Shown in pieces: positions 1 through 8,076 of a DNA stretch of 22,300 bases (positions are counted from its first letter, which is position 1; each line of letters opens with the position of its first letter). The DNA comes from Negativicutes bacterium (GTDB taxonomy: Bacteria; Bacillota; Negativicutes; SKW292), in assembly GCA_026416215.1 (NCBI GenBank), contig JAOAFP010000003.1, forward strand, positions 12,207 through 34,506, written 5' to 3'. The position numbers were made by a program, and so were the translations under genes. The notes beneath the pieces were generated by a model. The model worked only from the letters and a program-made list of their open reading frames with translations. It was not told the DNA's origin and made no database searches.

Positions 1-17
1 ATGTGTATAAGAGACAG
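1..17 (+). other. Tn5/Nextera mosaic-end adapter remnant
   Basis: The first 17 bases, ATGTGTATAAGAGACAG, are identical to the last 17 bases of the 19-base Tn5 mosaic end used in transposase-based sequencing libraries. They directly abut permease coding sequence and put an in-frame stop (bases 8-10) in front of it. This is library sequence left at a contig end and is not part of the genome. Confidence 0.93.
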
Positions 18-1096
18 TCCTCAATGAGATCTACGGGCCGACGGCCGCTTATATGTTCGGCTGGATGCGGACGGTGGTGTTTGCCCCGGCCACCCTGGCT
101 GCCCTCGGCCTCTATTTCGGCACTTTTTTCACCCGCACGTTCGGTATGGACGACCAGGCGATAACCTGGGTGGCGTTTTTTGTCCTTCTGTTCCTGATGA
201 TCGTCAACGTACTGGGGGCCAGGTACAGCGGCTATTTCCAGGCGCTGGCCACGTCGGTCAAGATGATCCCGATTGCAGTTCTGGCGGTGGCCGGTTTGAC
301 CATGGGCAAAACTTCCATTCTTGAACCGGCTGTGACCGAGCCGGTTGGCGGATCCCTGGTCACCGGGCTGGGGCTGGCGGTACTGGCCACCCTGTTTGCC
401 TACGACGGCTTCACCAACGTATCGTACATCGCCGGCGAGATGAAGAATCCGGCTCGGATCATTCCCCGGGCCACGGTGCTGGGGGTGGGTGTCGTCATCG
501 TTGCCTACCTGGGGGTCAACATCGGACTGTACCGGACCTTTCACAACACGGAGATGCTGCAGCTGATGCGGGCTACATCGGTGCAGGCGGCCTTGCAGCT
601 GATCGGCGACCTGGGGGCGCGAATGATCAACATAGGAATAATGATCTCGATTTTTGGTTGCATGAACGGTTACCTACTCACCCTGGCCAGGATGCCGTAT
701 GTAATGGGGGTCAACCGCCAACTGCCGCTGTCCGGCTGGTTTGCCAGGATCCACCCCAGATTTGCCACGCCGGTCAACAGCATAATCTTTATCGTGGTTT
801 TCTCCTGGTTGGAACTGGGACTGGACGCTGACTGGCTGACCAACTTCTCCATCCTGTCGCTGTGGGGGTTCTACATCATGGTGTTCTGGGGGCTGTTCCG
901 GCTGCGGCGTCAGCAACCCGGGCGGGTTCGCCCGTTCCGGGTGCCGCTGTACCCGCTGGTGCCGGCCGTGGCCCTGACCGGAGGTCTGGCGGTGTTTATT
1001 GCCACTTTTGTCGGCGACCCGGTCATGTCGGCCGCCTCCTGCGGCCTGACCCTGATCGGCCTGCCGGTGTTGTGGCTGGTCAGGCGGCGGCAATGA
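18..1096 (+). CDS. APC-family amino acid permease, 5' truncated
   Basis: This is an integral membrane transporter of the amino acid-polyamine-organocation superfamily, probably moving amino acids across the cytoplasmic membrane. The frame stays coding upstream of the first ATG at 53 (residues NEIYGPTAAYMFGW), so the true start was lost at the contig edge and about 355 codons remain of a family usually near 430-470. About nine hydrophobic segments are visible. The segment YDGFTNVSYIAGEMKNPARI followed by IPRA matches the conserved loop of the LAT/SteT-like branch (a GEMKNPxRxIPRA pattern). The C-terminus ends in a basic RRRQ tail. The substrate cannot be read from the sequence. The next gene has its own promoter, so this one probably ends an upstream transcript. 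Confidence 0.88.
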
Positions 1097-1115
1097 ACGG
1101 CGGCCGGCCGTCCAA

Positions 1116-1144
1116 TTGCTTTTCCCGGCTGGCGCTGATATAAT
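1116..1144 (+). promoter_or_regulatory. Sigma-A/sigma-70 promoter with extended -10, upstream of ndk
   Basis: The -35 element TTGCTT (1116-1121) and a perfect -10 TATAAT (1139-1144) are separated by exactly 17 bases. A TG dinucleotide one base before the -10 (1136-1137) makes it an extended -10. The site lies in the 96-base gap between the permease and ndk and predicts a leader of about 40 bases. It probably drives the ndk - adenosyltransferase - EF-G-like run. No operator is apparent. Confidence 0.75.
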
Positions 1145-1192
1145 GACTGGCGTGTTTGGTAAATTTTCATTTAAACGAAACGGAGAGCGGGA

Positions 1193-1615
1193 ATGGAAGA
1201 GGAACGGAGTCTGGTGCTGGTCAAACCGGACGGAGTGGAGCGCGGGCTGGTTGGCGAGGTGATCGGCCGGTTTGAGCGCCGGGGGCTGAAGATCGTCAAT
1301 CTACGGATGCTGACCATGAGCCGGGATATGGCTGAACAGCATTACGCCGAGCACAAAGGCAAAGGATTTTACCCCGGACTGATCGACTACATCACCTCCG
1401 GCCCGCTGGTAGCTATGGAAGTGGCGGGCTGGCAGGCGATCAGGGTGGTGCGGGCCATGGTCGGGGCCACCGATCCGGTTGAGGCCGCCCCAGGGACCAT
1501 CCGCGGCGACCTGGCTCTGCTGAAGGGGGAAAATATAATCCACGCCTCGGACAGTCCGGGTAGTGCCGAGCGGGAACTCCAGCTGTTTTTCCCCGGGAGG
1601 GGCTGGTGGCTGTAG
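1193..1615 (+). CDS. ndk: Nucleoside diphosphate kinase
   Basis: This cytosolic enzyme passes the gamma-phosphate of ATP to NDPs and dNDPs through a phosphohistidine, balancing NTP and dNTP pools. The 140-residue length is typical of the family. The N-terminal strand [14 protein letters not shown] is the family signature. The catalytic histidine is H117 in the NIIHASDS motif, and the FFPG ending is common in NDKs. The ATG at 1193 follows a GGAGAGCGGG ribosome site, with a good promoter about 50 bases upstream. The 3' end overlaps the next gene by 10 bases, and that gene's ribosome site lies inside ndk, so the two are probably translationally coupled. Confidence 0.97.
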   Translation: MEEERSLVLVKPDGVERGLVGEVIGRFERRGLKIVNLRMLTMSRDMAEQHYAEHKGKGFYPGLIDYITSGPLVAMEVAGWQAIRVVRAMVGATDPVEAAPGTIRGDLALLKGENIIHASDSPGSAERELQLFFPGRGWWL

Positions 1616-2172
1616 CCGGCGTCAGCACCGGCCGGGGGGATGACGGGCTGACCGACTTGCCGGGAGGGCGGCGGGTCAAGAAATCTGATCCCAGGATCGA
1701 AGCCAACGGTGAAATTGACGAACTGGTGGCGACGCTGGGGATGGTGCGGGCCAAACTGGACGACAGCCACAGCCGGATCGAGGTTCTGGCCATTCAGCAC
1801 CGGTTGCAGGAAATCATGACGATGGTGGCGGCAGGCAGCGTTCAGTGGCAGGATGTGCCGGCACTGGAAGAAATCGAACATTCGTTGAGGGTGCTGGCCG
1901 CCGGGCTGCCCGAACAGCACCGGTTCATAGTGCCCGGCGACTCGGAGGTGGCAGCGATGTTCGATCTGGCCCGGACGGTGGCCCGGCGGGCCGAGCGGGC
2001 GCTGTGGCGGCTGGCTGACACCGGTCCGGTGGCCCGGACGGCTATGGTCTATCTGAACCGCTTGTCGGACTGGTGTTTTCAGCAGGAGAGGCTGTGCCTG
2101 CAGCAGAAGCAGACCGGGCCTAGCCGGCGCCGGCGGCCGCGCCGTCGGACCGAAAACGACACTGGCAGATGA
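1606..2172 (+). CDS. PduO-type cob(I)alamin adenosyltransferase
   Basis: It transfers adenosyl from ATP to cob(I)alamin to make adenosylcobalamin, the cofactor of radical mutases and some dehydratases. The N-terminal [20 protein letters not shown] matches the family ATP-binding motif, normally T(R/K)(T/K)GDDG...G.R..K. It is followed by [18 protein letters not shown] and the C-terminal helix [13 protein letters not shown]...YLNRLSDW, both typical of PduO/MMAB proteins. At 188 residues it has normal length. The start is GTG at 1606, preceded by GGGAGGGG inside ndk. The last 15 or so residues form an Arg-rich tail (RRRRPRRR) that adds nothing to the fold and may be disordered. No B12-dependent enzyme is encoded in the window, so its client is elsewhere. 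The choice of MMAB-like or PduO-like physiology is open. Confidence 0.92.
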   Translation: MAVAGVSTGRGDDGLTDLPGGRRVKKSDPRIEANGEIDELVATLGMVRAKLDDSHSRIEVLAIQHRLQEIMTMVAAGSVQWQDVPALEEIEHSLRVLAAGLPEQHRFIVPGDSEVAAMFDLARTVARRAERALWRLADTGPVARTAMVYLNRLSDWCFQQERLCLQQKQTGPSRRRRPRRRTENDTGR

Positions 2173-2187
2173 TTGGGAGGGAATGTT

Positions 2188-4251
2188 TTGAAAGAGTACA
2201 AGGGCGAACAGATACGCAACATCGTGGTGGCGGCGCACGGAGGGGCGGGTAAAACCAGCCTGTGCGACGCGTTTTTGTTCAACAGCGGGGCGGTGAACCG
2301 CCAGGGCCGGGTGGACGACGGAAGCTCGGTGCTTGACTTTGAACCGGAAGAACAGAAGCGCCGGGTGACCATCAGCGCCGCCCTGGCCCCCTGCGAATGG
2401 AAGGACTGCAAAATCAACTTCATTGACACCCCGGGTACCAGCGATTTTTACGCCGAGGTGATCGGGGGGATGCGGGCGGCCGACAGTGCCCTGGTGGTTA
2501 TTTGTGCCAACGCCGGGGTGGAGGTGCTGACCGAAAAGATTTGGCTGGAAGCCGGGGACCGGTCGGTGCCGAGGCTGGCATTCATTAACAAGATGGATCG
2601 CGAGCACGCTGATTTTGACCGGGTGCTGGCAGCGATGAAGGACAGGCTGGACGGGGTGATCGTGCCGGTACAGCTGCCGATTGGGGCGGAGTCGTCTTTC
2701 CGGGGAATTGTCGACCTGCTGGAAAACAAGGCTTACATGCCGGAAGAAGCACCAATTCCAGCCGAGATGGCCGAGGCGGTTGAACTGGCTCGGATGCAGC
2801 TGGTGGAGGCGGCGGCTGAGGGTGACGACGAGCTGCTGGAGAAGTATCTCGACGGTGGGGAGCTGAGCGAGGAGGAAGTGCGTATCGGGCTGCTAAAGGC
2901 GGTGTCGGCCGGCAGGGTCACACCGGTGCTGTGCGGGTCGGCGACGAAGAACGTCGGTGTCAAACAGCTGATGAACGCCGTTGTCAGGTTTATGCCGTCG
3001 CCGGCCGCGGTGGTGGCTCGGGGAGTCAGGCCGGGCAGTGATGAACCGGTTGAGCGGAAGGCCGCCGATCCGTTCTCGGCCCTGGTGTTCAAGACCACTG
3101 CCGATCCATTTGTCGGCCGGCTGAGTTTTGCCCGGTTGTTTTCCGGCCAGCTAAAGGCTGACATGCCGGTATACAACGCCAATAAAGGCAAAACCGAGAA
3201 AATCGGTGGCCTGTTCACCCTGCGCGGCAAGCAGCAGGAACCAATGACCGTTGCCCATGCCGGCGATATCGTAGTACTGGCCAAGCTGCAGGATACCGGA
3301 ACCGGCGACACCCTGTGCTCGAAGGAGAGTCCGGTTGAGTATCCCGGCATCATTTTCCCCTCCCCCAATTACATCATGGCGGTTGAGGCCAAAAAGAAGG
3401 GGGATGAGGATAAAATCAGCGGGACGCTGCAGCGGATTGCCGACGAAGACCCCACCTTCAAATTTGAACGCAATACCGAAACCGGCCAGCTGCTGATCCG
3501 CGGAATGGGCGATCAGCACATAAACATAATTCTCGAACGAATGAAGCGTAAGTTTGGTGTTGAGGTCAACCTGACTCCGCCCAAGGTGGCCTACCGGGAA
3601 ACTATCCGCTGCAAGGCCAAGGCCGAGGGCAAGCACAAGAAGCAGTCGGGCGGTCGCGGCCAGTACGGCCACGTCTGGCTGGAAATCGAGCCGCTGCCGA
3701 GCGGGGGCGGTTTTGAATTCGTCGATAAAATTTTTGGCGGGGCAGTGCCCAACAACTATATTCCGGCTGTCGAAAAAGGAGCCCGCGAAAGCTTTGCCAA
3801 GGGTCTGGTGGCCGGTTATCCGATGGTGGACGTACGGGTGACACTGTTCGACGGGTCCTACCACGACGTCGACTCCTCCGAGCTGGCATTTAAGCTGGCC
3901 ACTTCGATCGCCCTGAAAAAGGCCGTTCCCCTGGCCAAGGGCATTCTGCTCGAGCCGATTTACAACGTGGAGATCACCGTGCCGGAAGCCAATATGGGTG
4001 ACGTCATGGGTGACCTAAACACCCGGCGCGGGCGGCCGCAGGGCATGGAGAACATCGGTCGCGGGCTGGGAGTGGTTAAAGCCCAGGTGCCGCTGGCCGA
4101 AATGTTCAGCTACGCCATTGACCTGCGGTCGATGACCCAGGGGCGGGGCTCGTTTGTTATGTCGTTCTCGCACTATGAGGAAGTCCCACACAATATCGCC
4201 GAGGGCATAATTGCCGAGGCACTGAAAAACAGGCAGGAAGACGACGAATAA
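2188..4251 (+). CDS. EF-G-like translational GTPase (EF-G paralogue)
   Basis: This is a five-domain GTPase of the EF-G family, 687 residues from the TTG at 2188. That start is chosen because TGGGAGGG ends six bases before it and the product then begins KEYKGEQIRN, as in relatives; an upstream TTG at 2173 overlaps the ribosome site. The P-loop is AHGGAGKT (16-23), G3 is DTPG (80-83), G4 is NKMD (134-137) and G5 is CGSA. Domain IV carries SGGRGQYGHVW. The catalytic-type histidine after DTPG is replaced by T84 (DTPGTSDF), and switch I reads KRRVTISAA rather than ERGITI. These are marks of the divergent EF-G2/FusA2-like group, not the housekeeping fusA, which would normally sit with rpsL, rpsG and tuf. 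Its precise role in translation or ribosome recycling is not settled by sequence. It directly follows the adenosyltransferase with no gap. Confidence 0.9.
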   Translation: MKEYKGEQIRNIVVAAHGGAGKTSLCDAFLFNSGAVNRQGRVDDGSSVLDFEPEEQKRRVTISAALAPCEWKDCKINFIDTPGTSDFYAEVIGGMRAADSALVVICANAGVEVLTEKIWLEAGDRSVPRLAFINKMDREHADFDRVLAAMKDRLDGVIVPVQLPIGAESSFRGIVDLLENKAYMPEEAPIPAEMAEAVELARMQLVEAAAEGDDELLEKYLDGGELSEEEVRIGLLKAVSAGRVTPVLCGSATKNVGVKQLMNAVVRFMPSPAAVVARGVRPGSDEPVERKAADPFSALVFKTTADPFVGRLSFARLFSGQLKADMPVYNANKGKTEKIGGLFTLRGKQQEPMTVAHAGDIVVLAKLQDTGTGDTLCSKESPVEYPGIIFPSPNYIMAVEAKKKGDEDKISGTLQRIADEDPTFKFERNTETGQLLIRGMGDQHINIILERMKRKFGVEVNLTPPKVAYRETIRCKAKAEGKHKKQSGGRGQYGHVWLEIEPLPSGGGFEFVDKIFGGAVPNNYIPAVEKGARESFAKGLVAGYPMVDVRVTLFDGSYHDVDSSELAFKLATSIALKKAVPLAKGILLEPIYNVEITVPEANMGDVMGDLNTRRGRPQGMENIGRGLGVVKAQVPLAEMFSYAIDLRSMTQGRGSFVMSFSHYEEVPHNIAEGIIAEALKNRQEDDE

Positions 4252-4280
4252 CAGCAACGGGAGCGATAGAGCCAGAATAG

Positions 4281-4311
4281 AAAGGTGGGGCGACGGGGTT
4301 GTCCCGCCTTT
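4281..4311 (+). terminator. Hairpin, probable intrinsic terminator after the EF-G-like gene
   Basis: AAAGGTGGGGCGAC (4281-4294) pairs with GTTGTCCCGCCTTT (4298-4311) across a three-base GGG loop: 14 pairs, three of them G-U. It lies 30 bases after the EF-G-like stop. The tail CTTTCCTTA is U-rich but interrupted, so termination may be only partial and some transcript could read into the peptidase gene. Confidence 0.6.
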
Positions 4312-4337
4312 CCTTATGGTTGGCACTGGCGGAAGGT

Positions 4338-5594
4338 ATGGACAATTACAGTAAATCGGTGCTGGCCAACGGCCTGCGGGTGGTGACGATGGCGATGCCG
4401 CAGGCGCGGACGGTGGCCTGCGGGGTCTGGCTGGGCAGCGGCGCCCGGCAGGAAGCCGGCAGGCAACACGGCGCCGCCCATTTCATCGAGCATATGATGT
4501 TCAAGGGAACCGAACGCCGGTCAGCCCGTCAGCTGTCGGAGGAGGTTGAGGAGCAGGGCGGCTCGTTCAATGCCTGCACGGCCAAGGAGAAGACCAGTTA
4601 TTACATCCGGATGCTCGACAGCCACGCCGGGCTGGCACTCGACATTTTAAGCGATATTCTGCTGAACTCGCGGTTTGACCCTGAAGACATCGAACGGGAG
4701 CGTCAGGTGATCAGCGAGGAGATCAACAGTTGCGAGGACTGCCCTGAGGAACTGGTGTTTGACCTACATATGGCGGCGATCTGGCCTGATCACCCGCTGG
4801 GACGTACCATTCTCGGCGACCGGCCGGCGGTGGCCGGACTGCGGCGGGAGGATCTTATGGCGTTCCGGCGGCAGCACTACCTGGCCGGCAACATGGTGCT
4901 GGTTCTGGCCGGCAACATCGATCACCGGACAGCCGTCCGGCTGGCCGAACAGTATTTTGCCACCGTGCCGGCCGGTGAGCCGGGGACGGGGGTTGGCCCG
5001 CCGGTCATGCAGCCGGCCATCACCGTTCAGGAAAAAGACCTCGAGCAGGTGCAGTTCTGCTTTGGCGTCAACGGCCTTAAGGCCTTTGACGGGCGGATGT
5101 ACATCCTGCACGTTCTGAACAATATTCTGGGCGGCGGTCCGGCCTCGCGGCTGTTTCAGACCATCCGCGAGGATCACGGCCTGGCTTACTCGATCTGCTC
5201 GTTGCCGGTAGGCTATCGCGACTGCGGGACGCTGGTGGTGCACGGGGCGGTCCGGCGGGAAAACTTCCCGGCCGTCTGCCAGCTGCTGGCCACCGAACTG
5301 GCCGGGCTGCGCGCGGGCAACATTGCCGACCGCGAGCTGCACCGGGCCAAGGAGCAGATAAAATGCAGCCTGCTGATGGGGCTGGAGAGCTCGGGGGCGG
5401 TAATGAACCGGGCCGGCAACGTTGAAATCGCCCTCGGGCGGTACTTGCCGGTTGACGAGGTATTGGCCGGCATCGACCGGGTTGACCGGTCGGCGGTGGT
5501 GGAGATGGCCAGGGAAATCCTGAATGTGCCGGCTGCCCTGACCGTGCTGGGGGGGATTGAACGCCGGGAGGTGGAGAGGAGTTGCTGGTGGTGA
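4338..5594 (+). CDS. M16 family zinc metallopeptidase (MlpA/YmxG-like)
   Basis: This is a cytosolic peptidase of the pitrilysin/mitochondrial processing peptidase group (M16B). The inverted zinc motif HFIEH gives H48, E51 (catalytic) and H52, and E128 in SEEINSCEDCPEE is the likely third zinc ligand. The C-terminal half holds the second, inactive-type M16 fold, with GGGPASRLFQTIREDHGLAYSI matching the family R/Y region. The length of 418 residues is normal. The start is ATG at 4338 (MDNYSKSVLANGLRVV), because the earlier in-frame TTG at 4299 lies in the terminator hairpin. The GGAAGG ribosome site sits unusually close to the ATG. In Bacillota this gene commonly stands upstream of asd/dapA, as here. 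Its substrate is not known from sequence. Confidence 0.92.
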   Translation: MDNYSKSVLANGLRVVTMAMPQARTVACGVWLGSGARQEAGRQHGAAHFIEHMMFKGTERRSARQLSEEVEEQGGSFNACTAKEKTSYYIRMLDSHAGLALDILSDILLNSRFDPEDIERERQVISEEINSCEDCPEELVFDLHMAAIWPDHPLGRTILGDRPAVAGLRREDLMAFRRQHYLAGNMVLVLAGNIDHRTAVRLAEQYFATVPAGEPGTGVGPPVMQPAITVQEKDLEQVQFCFGVNGLKAFDGRMYILHVLNNILGGGPASRLFQTIREDHGLAYSICSLPVGYRDCGTLVVHGAVRRENFPAVCQLLATELAGLRAGNIADRELHRAKEQIKCSLLMGLESSGAVMNRAGNVEIALGRYLPVDEVLAGIDRVDRSAVVEMAREILNVPAALTVLGGIERREVERSCWW

Positions 5595-6079
5595 GCGAAC
5601 AGCCTGGCAGACGGGGTTTTGCGGCCGTCAGCTGCTACCGTGACCGGCTGGTGGCCCTACCGCAGCGGGCAACGGCTGGCAGCGCCGGCTACGATATTTT
5701 GGCGGCTGACGACGTAGTGCTGCCGGCTGGGGAGGTAACCGTGGTACCGACCGGAATCAAGGCTTACATGCAGCCTGATGAATACCTGGGCATCCATATC
5801 CGTTCGGGGCTGGCCGTCCGGCATGGTTTGATGTTAATCAACGGGCAGGGTATAATAGACAGCGATTACTTCGACAATCCTGACAACGAAGGGCATATTC
5901 TGGTGGCGGTGTACAACGCCGGCCGCGAGGATTTCCGGCTGGAGCGCGGCCAGCGGTTTGCCCAGGCTATATTTTACAAGTATCTGCTGGCCGATGACGA
6001 CCAGCCCGGCGGCACCCGCCGGGGCGGGCTGGGGAGCACCGGCGGCAAAAGCGGGCGGATTGATCCGGTTGCCGGCTGA
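5588..6079 (+). CDS. dut: dUTP diphosphatase (trimeric dUTPase)
   Basis: It hydrolyses dUTP to dUMP and pyrophosphate, keeping uracil out of DNA and supplying dUMP for thymidylate. All five motifs are visible: AGSAGYDI (about 30-37), RSGLAVRHG, GIIDSDYFDNPDNEGHI with the catalytic aspartate near D91, RGQRFAQAIF, and the Gly-rich C-terminal RRGGLGSTGG arm that closes over the nucleotide. The longer motif 3 with NPDNEGHI is the form seen in many Bacillota enzymes. The start is GTG at 5588, six bases after GAGAGGAG; GTG at 5591 gives a four-base GTGA overlap with the peptidase stop and is nearly as likely. The predicted length is 163 residues. Overlap with the M16 gene implies coupled translation. 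Confidence 0.94.
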   Translation: MVSEQPGRRGFAAVSCYRDRLVALPQRATAGSAGYDILAADDVVLPAGEVTVVPTGIKAYMQPDEYLGIHIRSGLAVRHGLMLINGQGIIDSDYFDNPDNEGHILVAVYNAGREDFRLERGQRFAQAIFYKYLLADDDQPGGTRRGGLGSTGGKSGRIDPVAG

Positions 6080-6108
6080 AATATCTTAAAGTGCGGTGAG
6101 GCGAAGGT

Positions 6109-6897
6109 ATGGTAAGGGTAATGGTGTGCGGAGCCCTGGGGCGGATGGGCCGGGAGGTGGTGAAAACGGTGGTTGGCGACGACCGGTTGCAGCTGGTGGC
6201 GGCGGTTGATATCAGGGCCGACGGTCAGGACGCCGGTGCAGCGGCCGGCCTGAAAACCGGGGTGACGGTAGTGCGGGATCTGACGGCGGCCATCGAAGCC
6301 AGCCACCCGGATGTGGGGGTGGATTTCACCCAGCCGGCGGCGGCCATGGCCAATATCCGGACCATGCTGGCCGCTGGCGTCCGGCCGGTGGTGGGTACCA
6401 CCGGGCTGACGCTCGGCGACCTTGATGAAGTTGGCCGGCTGTGCGATCAGACCGGGCTGCCAGCCCTGATCGCCCCCAATTTCGCCCTGGGAGCGGTGCT
6501 GATGATGAAGCTGGCAGTGGAAGTGGCCCGCTACATGCCGCAGGTGGAAATAATCGAGCTGCATCACGACCAGAAACTGGACGCGCCGTCAGGCACGGCA
6601 CTGCGGACCGCCCAGCTGATTGCCGCCGTGCGGGGTGAGCTGCGCCAGGGGCACCCCGAAGAGGAAGAGAAGCTGGCCGGGGTGCGGGGAGGTACGGTGG
6701 CCGGCATACCAGTTCACAGCGTCAGGCTGCCGGGCTACGTGGCCCACCAGGAGGTCATCTTCGGCGGGTTGGGACAAACCCTGACCATCCGCCACGACTC
6801 GATCAGCCGCGAATCATTTATGCCGGGGGTGGCGCTGGCTTGCCGGAAGATAACCGGCGCCCACGGACTGGTGTACGGACTGGAAAATATCATGTAG
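6109..6897 (+). CDS. dapB: 4-hydroxy-tetrahydrodipicolinate reductase
   Basis: It reduces the DapA product with NAD(P)H to tetrahydrodipicolinate, the branch intermediate for meso-DAP and lysine. The Rossmann motif GALGRMGREVVKTV starts at residue 5. The substrate motif ELHHDQKLDAPSGTA carries H152, H153 and K156, the expected general acid/base and lysine. GTTGL and APNFALGAVLM are the other conserved blocks. The length of 262 residues is typical. The start is ATG at 6109 with GCGAAGG just before it. The gene lies 29 bases after dut and 44 before asd, so it belongs to the same transcript. It supplies peptidoglycan as well as lysine. Confidence 0.97.
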   Translation: MVRVMVCGALGRMGREVVKTVVGDDRLQLVAAVDIRADGQDAGAAAGLKTGVTVVRDLTAAIEASHPDVGVDFTQPAAAMANIRTMLAAGVRPVVGTTGLTLGDLDEVGRLCDQTGLPALIAPNFALGAVLMMKLAVEVARYMPQVEIIELHHDQKLDAPSGTALRTAQLIAAVRGELRQGHPEEEEKLAGVRGGTVAGIPVHSVRLPGYVAHQEVIFGGLGQTLTIRHDSISRESFMPGVALACRKITGAHGLVYGLENIM

Positions 6898-6941
6898 CCG
6901 GGCCGGGGGCGGCGGGGAAGAGGATGGAGGAGCGACAGGTG

Positions 6942-7979
6942 ATGAGCAGGTACAACGTGGCAATCCTGGGGGCAACCGGGGCGGTTGGCCAGGAATTTCT
7001 CAAAATCATCGAACAGCGGAATTTTCCTTTTGCAAAACTGAAACTACTGGCTTCAGAGCGGTCGGCCGGCAGGACCATCGGCTTCATGGGACAGGAGTAC
7101 GTGGTTGAGGAGGCCAGACCCCAGTCGTTTGCCGGGGTGGACCTGGCTTTGTTTGCCGGGGGGGCGGCCAGCAGACAGCTGGCACCGGAAGCGGTTAGCC
7201 GGGGGGCAGTGGTAATCGACAATTCCAGCGCGTTCCGTATGGACGACGACGTGCCGCTGGTAGTGCCGGAGGTCAACTCCGGCGATTTGCACCGGCACCG
7301 GGGGATCATTGCCAATCCCAACTGTTCAACCATTATCATGGTGGTGGTGCTCAAGCCGCTGCACGACCAGGCCGGGCTAAAACGGGTGGTGGTGTCGACC
7401 TATCAGGCGGTGTCGGGAGCGGGCAAGGAGGCGATCGACGAACTGGACACCCAGGTGCGGACCTGGCTGGCCGGCGGGGAGATGAAGGCAGACATCCTGC
7501 CGGTGGCATCGTTGCCCCGGCACTATCCGGTGGCCTTCAACCTCATCCCCCAGATCGACGTGTTTCTTGATAACGGCTTCACCAAGGAAGAAATGAAGAT
7601 GGTGCGGGAGACCCACAAAATTCTCCACGATGACAGTATCGGCATTGTACCCACCACGGTCAGAGTACCGGTTTATCGTAGCCATTCTGAATCGCTCAGC
7701 CTTGAGTTCATTCACTCCATATCGCCGGAAGAGGCCAGGGCCGTCCTCAGCCGGGCACCGGGGGTGATCGTCGAGGACAGGCCGGAGGAACAGGTATACC
7801 CAATGCCGCTGTACACCTCCCACCGCGATGAAGTGTTTGTCGGGCGGATCCGGGCTGACCACACCGTGCCCCACGGTCTGAGCCTCTGGTTGGTTGGTGA
7901 CCAGATCCGCAAGGGGGCGGCCTTAAACGCCATTCAAATCGCCGAGTATATGATAGCCAATCGGCTGCTCGGCGGCTGA
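6942..7979 (+). CDS. asd: Aspartate-semialdehyde dehydrogenase
   Basis: It makes L-aspartate-4-semialdehyde from aspartyl phosphate with NADPH, feeding the lysine/DAP, threonine and methionine branches. The nucleotide motif VAILGATGAVGQ is at residues 6-17. The catalytic cysteine is C128 in NPNCSTI. QAVSGAGKEAIDEL and RVPVYRSHSESLSLEF contain the substrate-binding residues and the conserved histidine. The product is 345 residues from ATG at 6942, which follows ATGGAGGAGCGACAG; a GTG immediately before it and an ATG at 6924 are alternatives, but MSRYNVAILGATG matches the usual N-terminus. It sits between dapB and dapA. An aspartokinase (dapG/lysC), often adjacent in Bacillota, is not in the window. 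Confidence 0.97.
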   Translation: MSRYNVAILGATGAVGQEFLKIIEQRNFPFAKLKLLASERSAGRTIGFMGQEYVVEEARPQSFAGVDLALFAGGAASRQLAPEAVSRGAVVIDNSSAFRMDDDVPLVVPEVNSGDLHRHRGIIANPNCSTIIMVVVLKPLHDQAGLKRVVVSTYQAVSGAGKEAIDELDTQVRTWLAGGEMKADILPVASLPRHYPVAFNLIPQIDVFLDNGFTKEEMKMVRETHKILHDDSIGIVPTTVRVPVYRSHSESLSLEFIHSISPEEARAVLSRAPGVIVEDRPEEQVYPMPLYTSHRDEVFVGRIRADHTVPHGLSLWLVGDQIRKGAALNAIQIAEYMIANRLLGG

Positions 7980-8021
7980 TCAGGCAGCCGGGCCGGCACC
8001 GGTGGCGACCGGGTGAAATCA

Positions 8022-8035
8022 TTTGCGAATGCAAA
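8022..8035. promoter_or_regulatory. Inverted repeat in the asd-dapA gap, possible operator
   Basis: TTTGC GAAT GCAAA is a perfect five-base inverted repeat with a four-base centre. It lies in the AT-rich second half of the 97-base asd-dapA gap. The gap is longer than those around it in the operon, so an internal dapA promoter with a regulator site is possible. No -35/-10 pair with good spacing could be assigned. The evidence is weak. Confidence 0.3.
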
Positions 8036-8076
8036 GCATAATAATGTGAATACTATCTACATCTACAGGGGGTTTT

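Noticed and set aside
1387..2607. A 406-codon open frame on the minus strand opposite ndk, the adenosyltransferase and the EF-G-like gene
   Set aside because: It lies antisense to three clearly conserved genes, its translation is rich in His/Pro/Arg with no recognisable motif, and long antisense frames are expected at this GC content.
7980..8076. Lysine riboswitch (L box) before dapA
   Set aside because: The gap is 97 bases, much shorter than the roughly 170-base L-box aptamer, and no multi-helix arrangement is visible.
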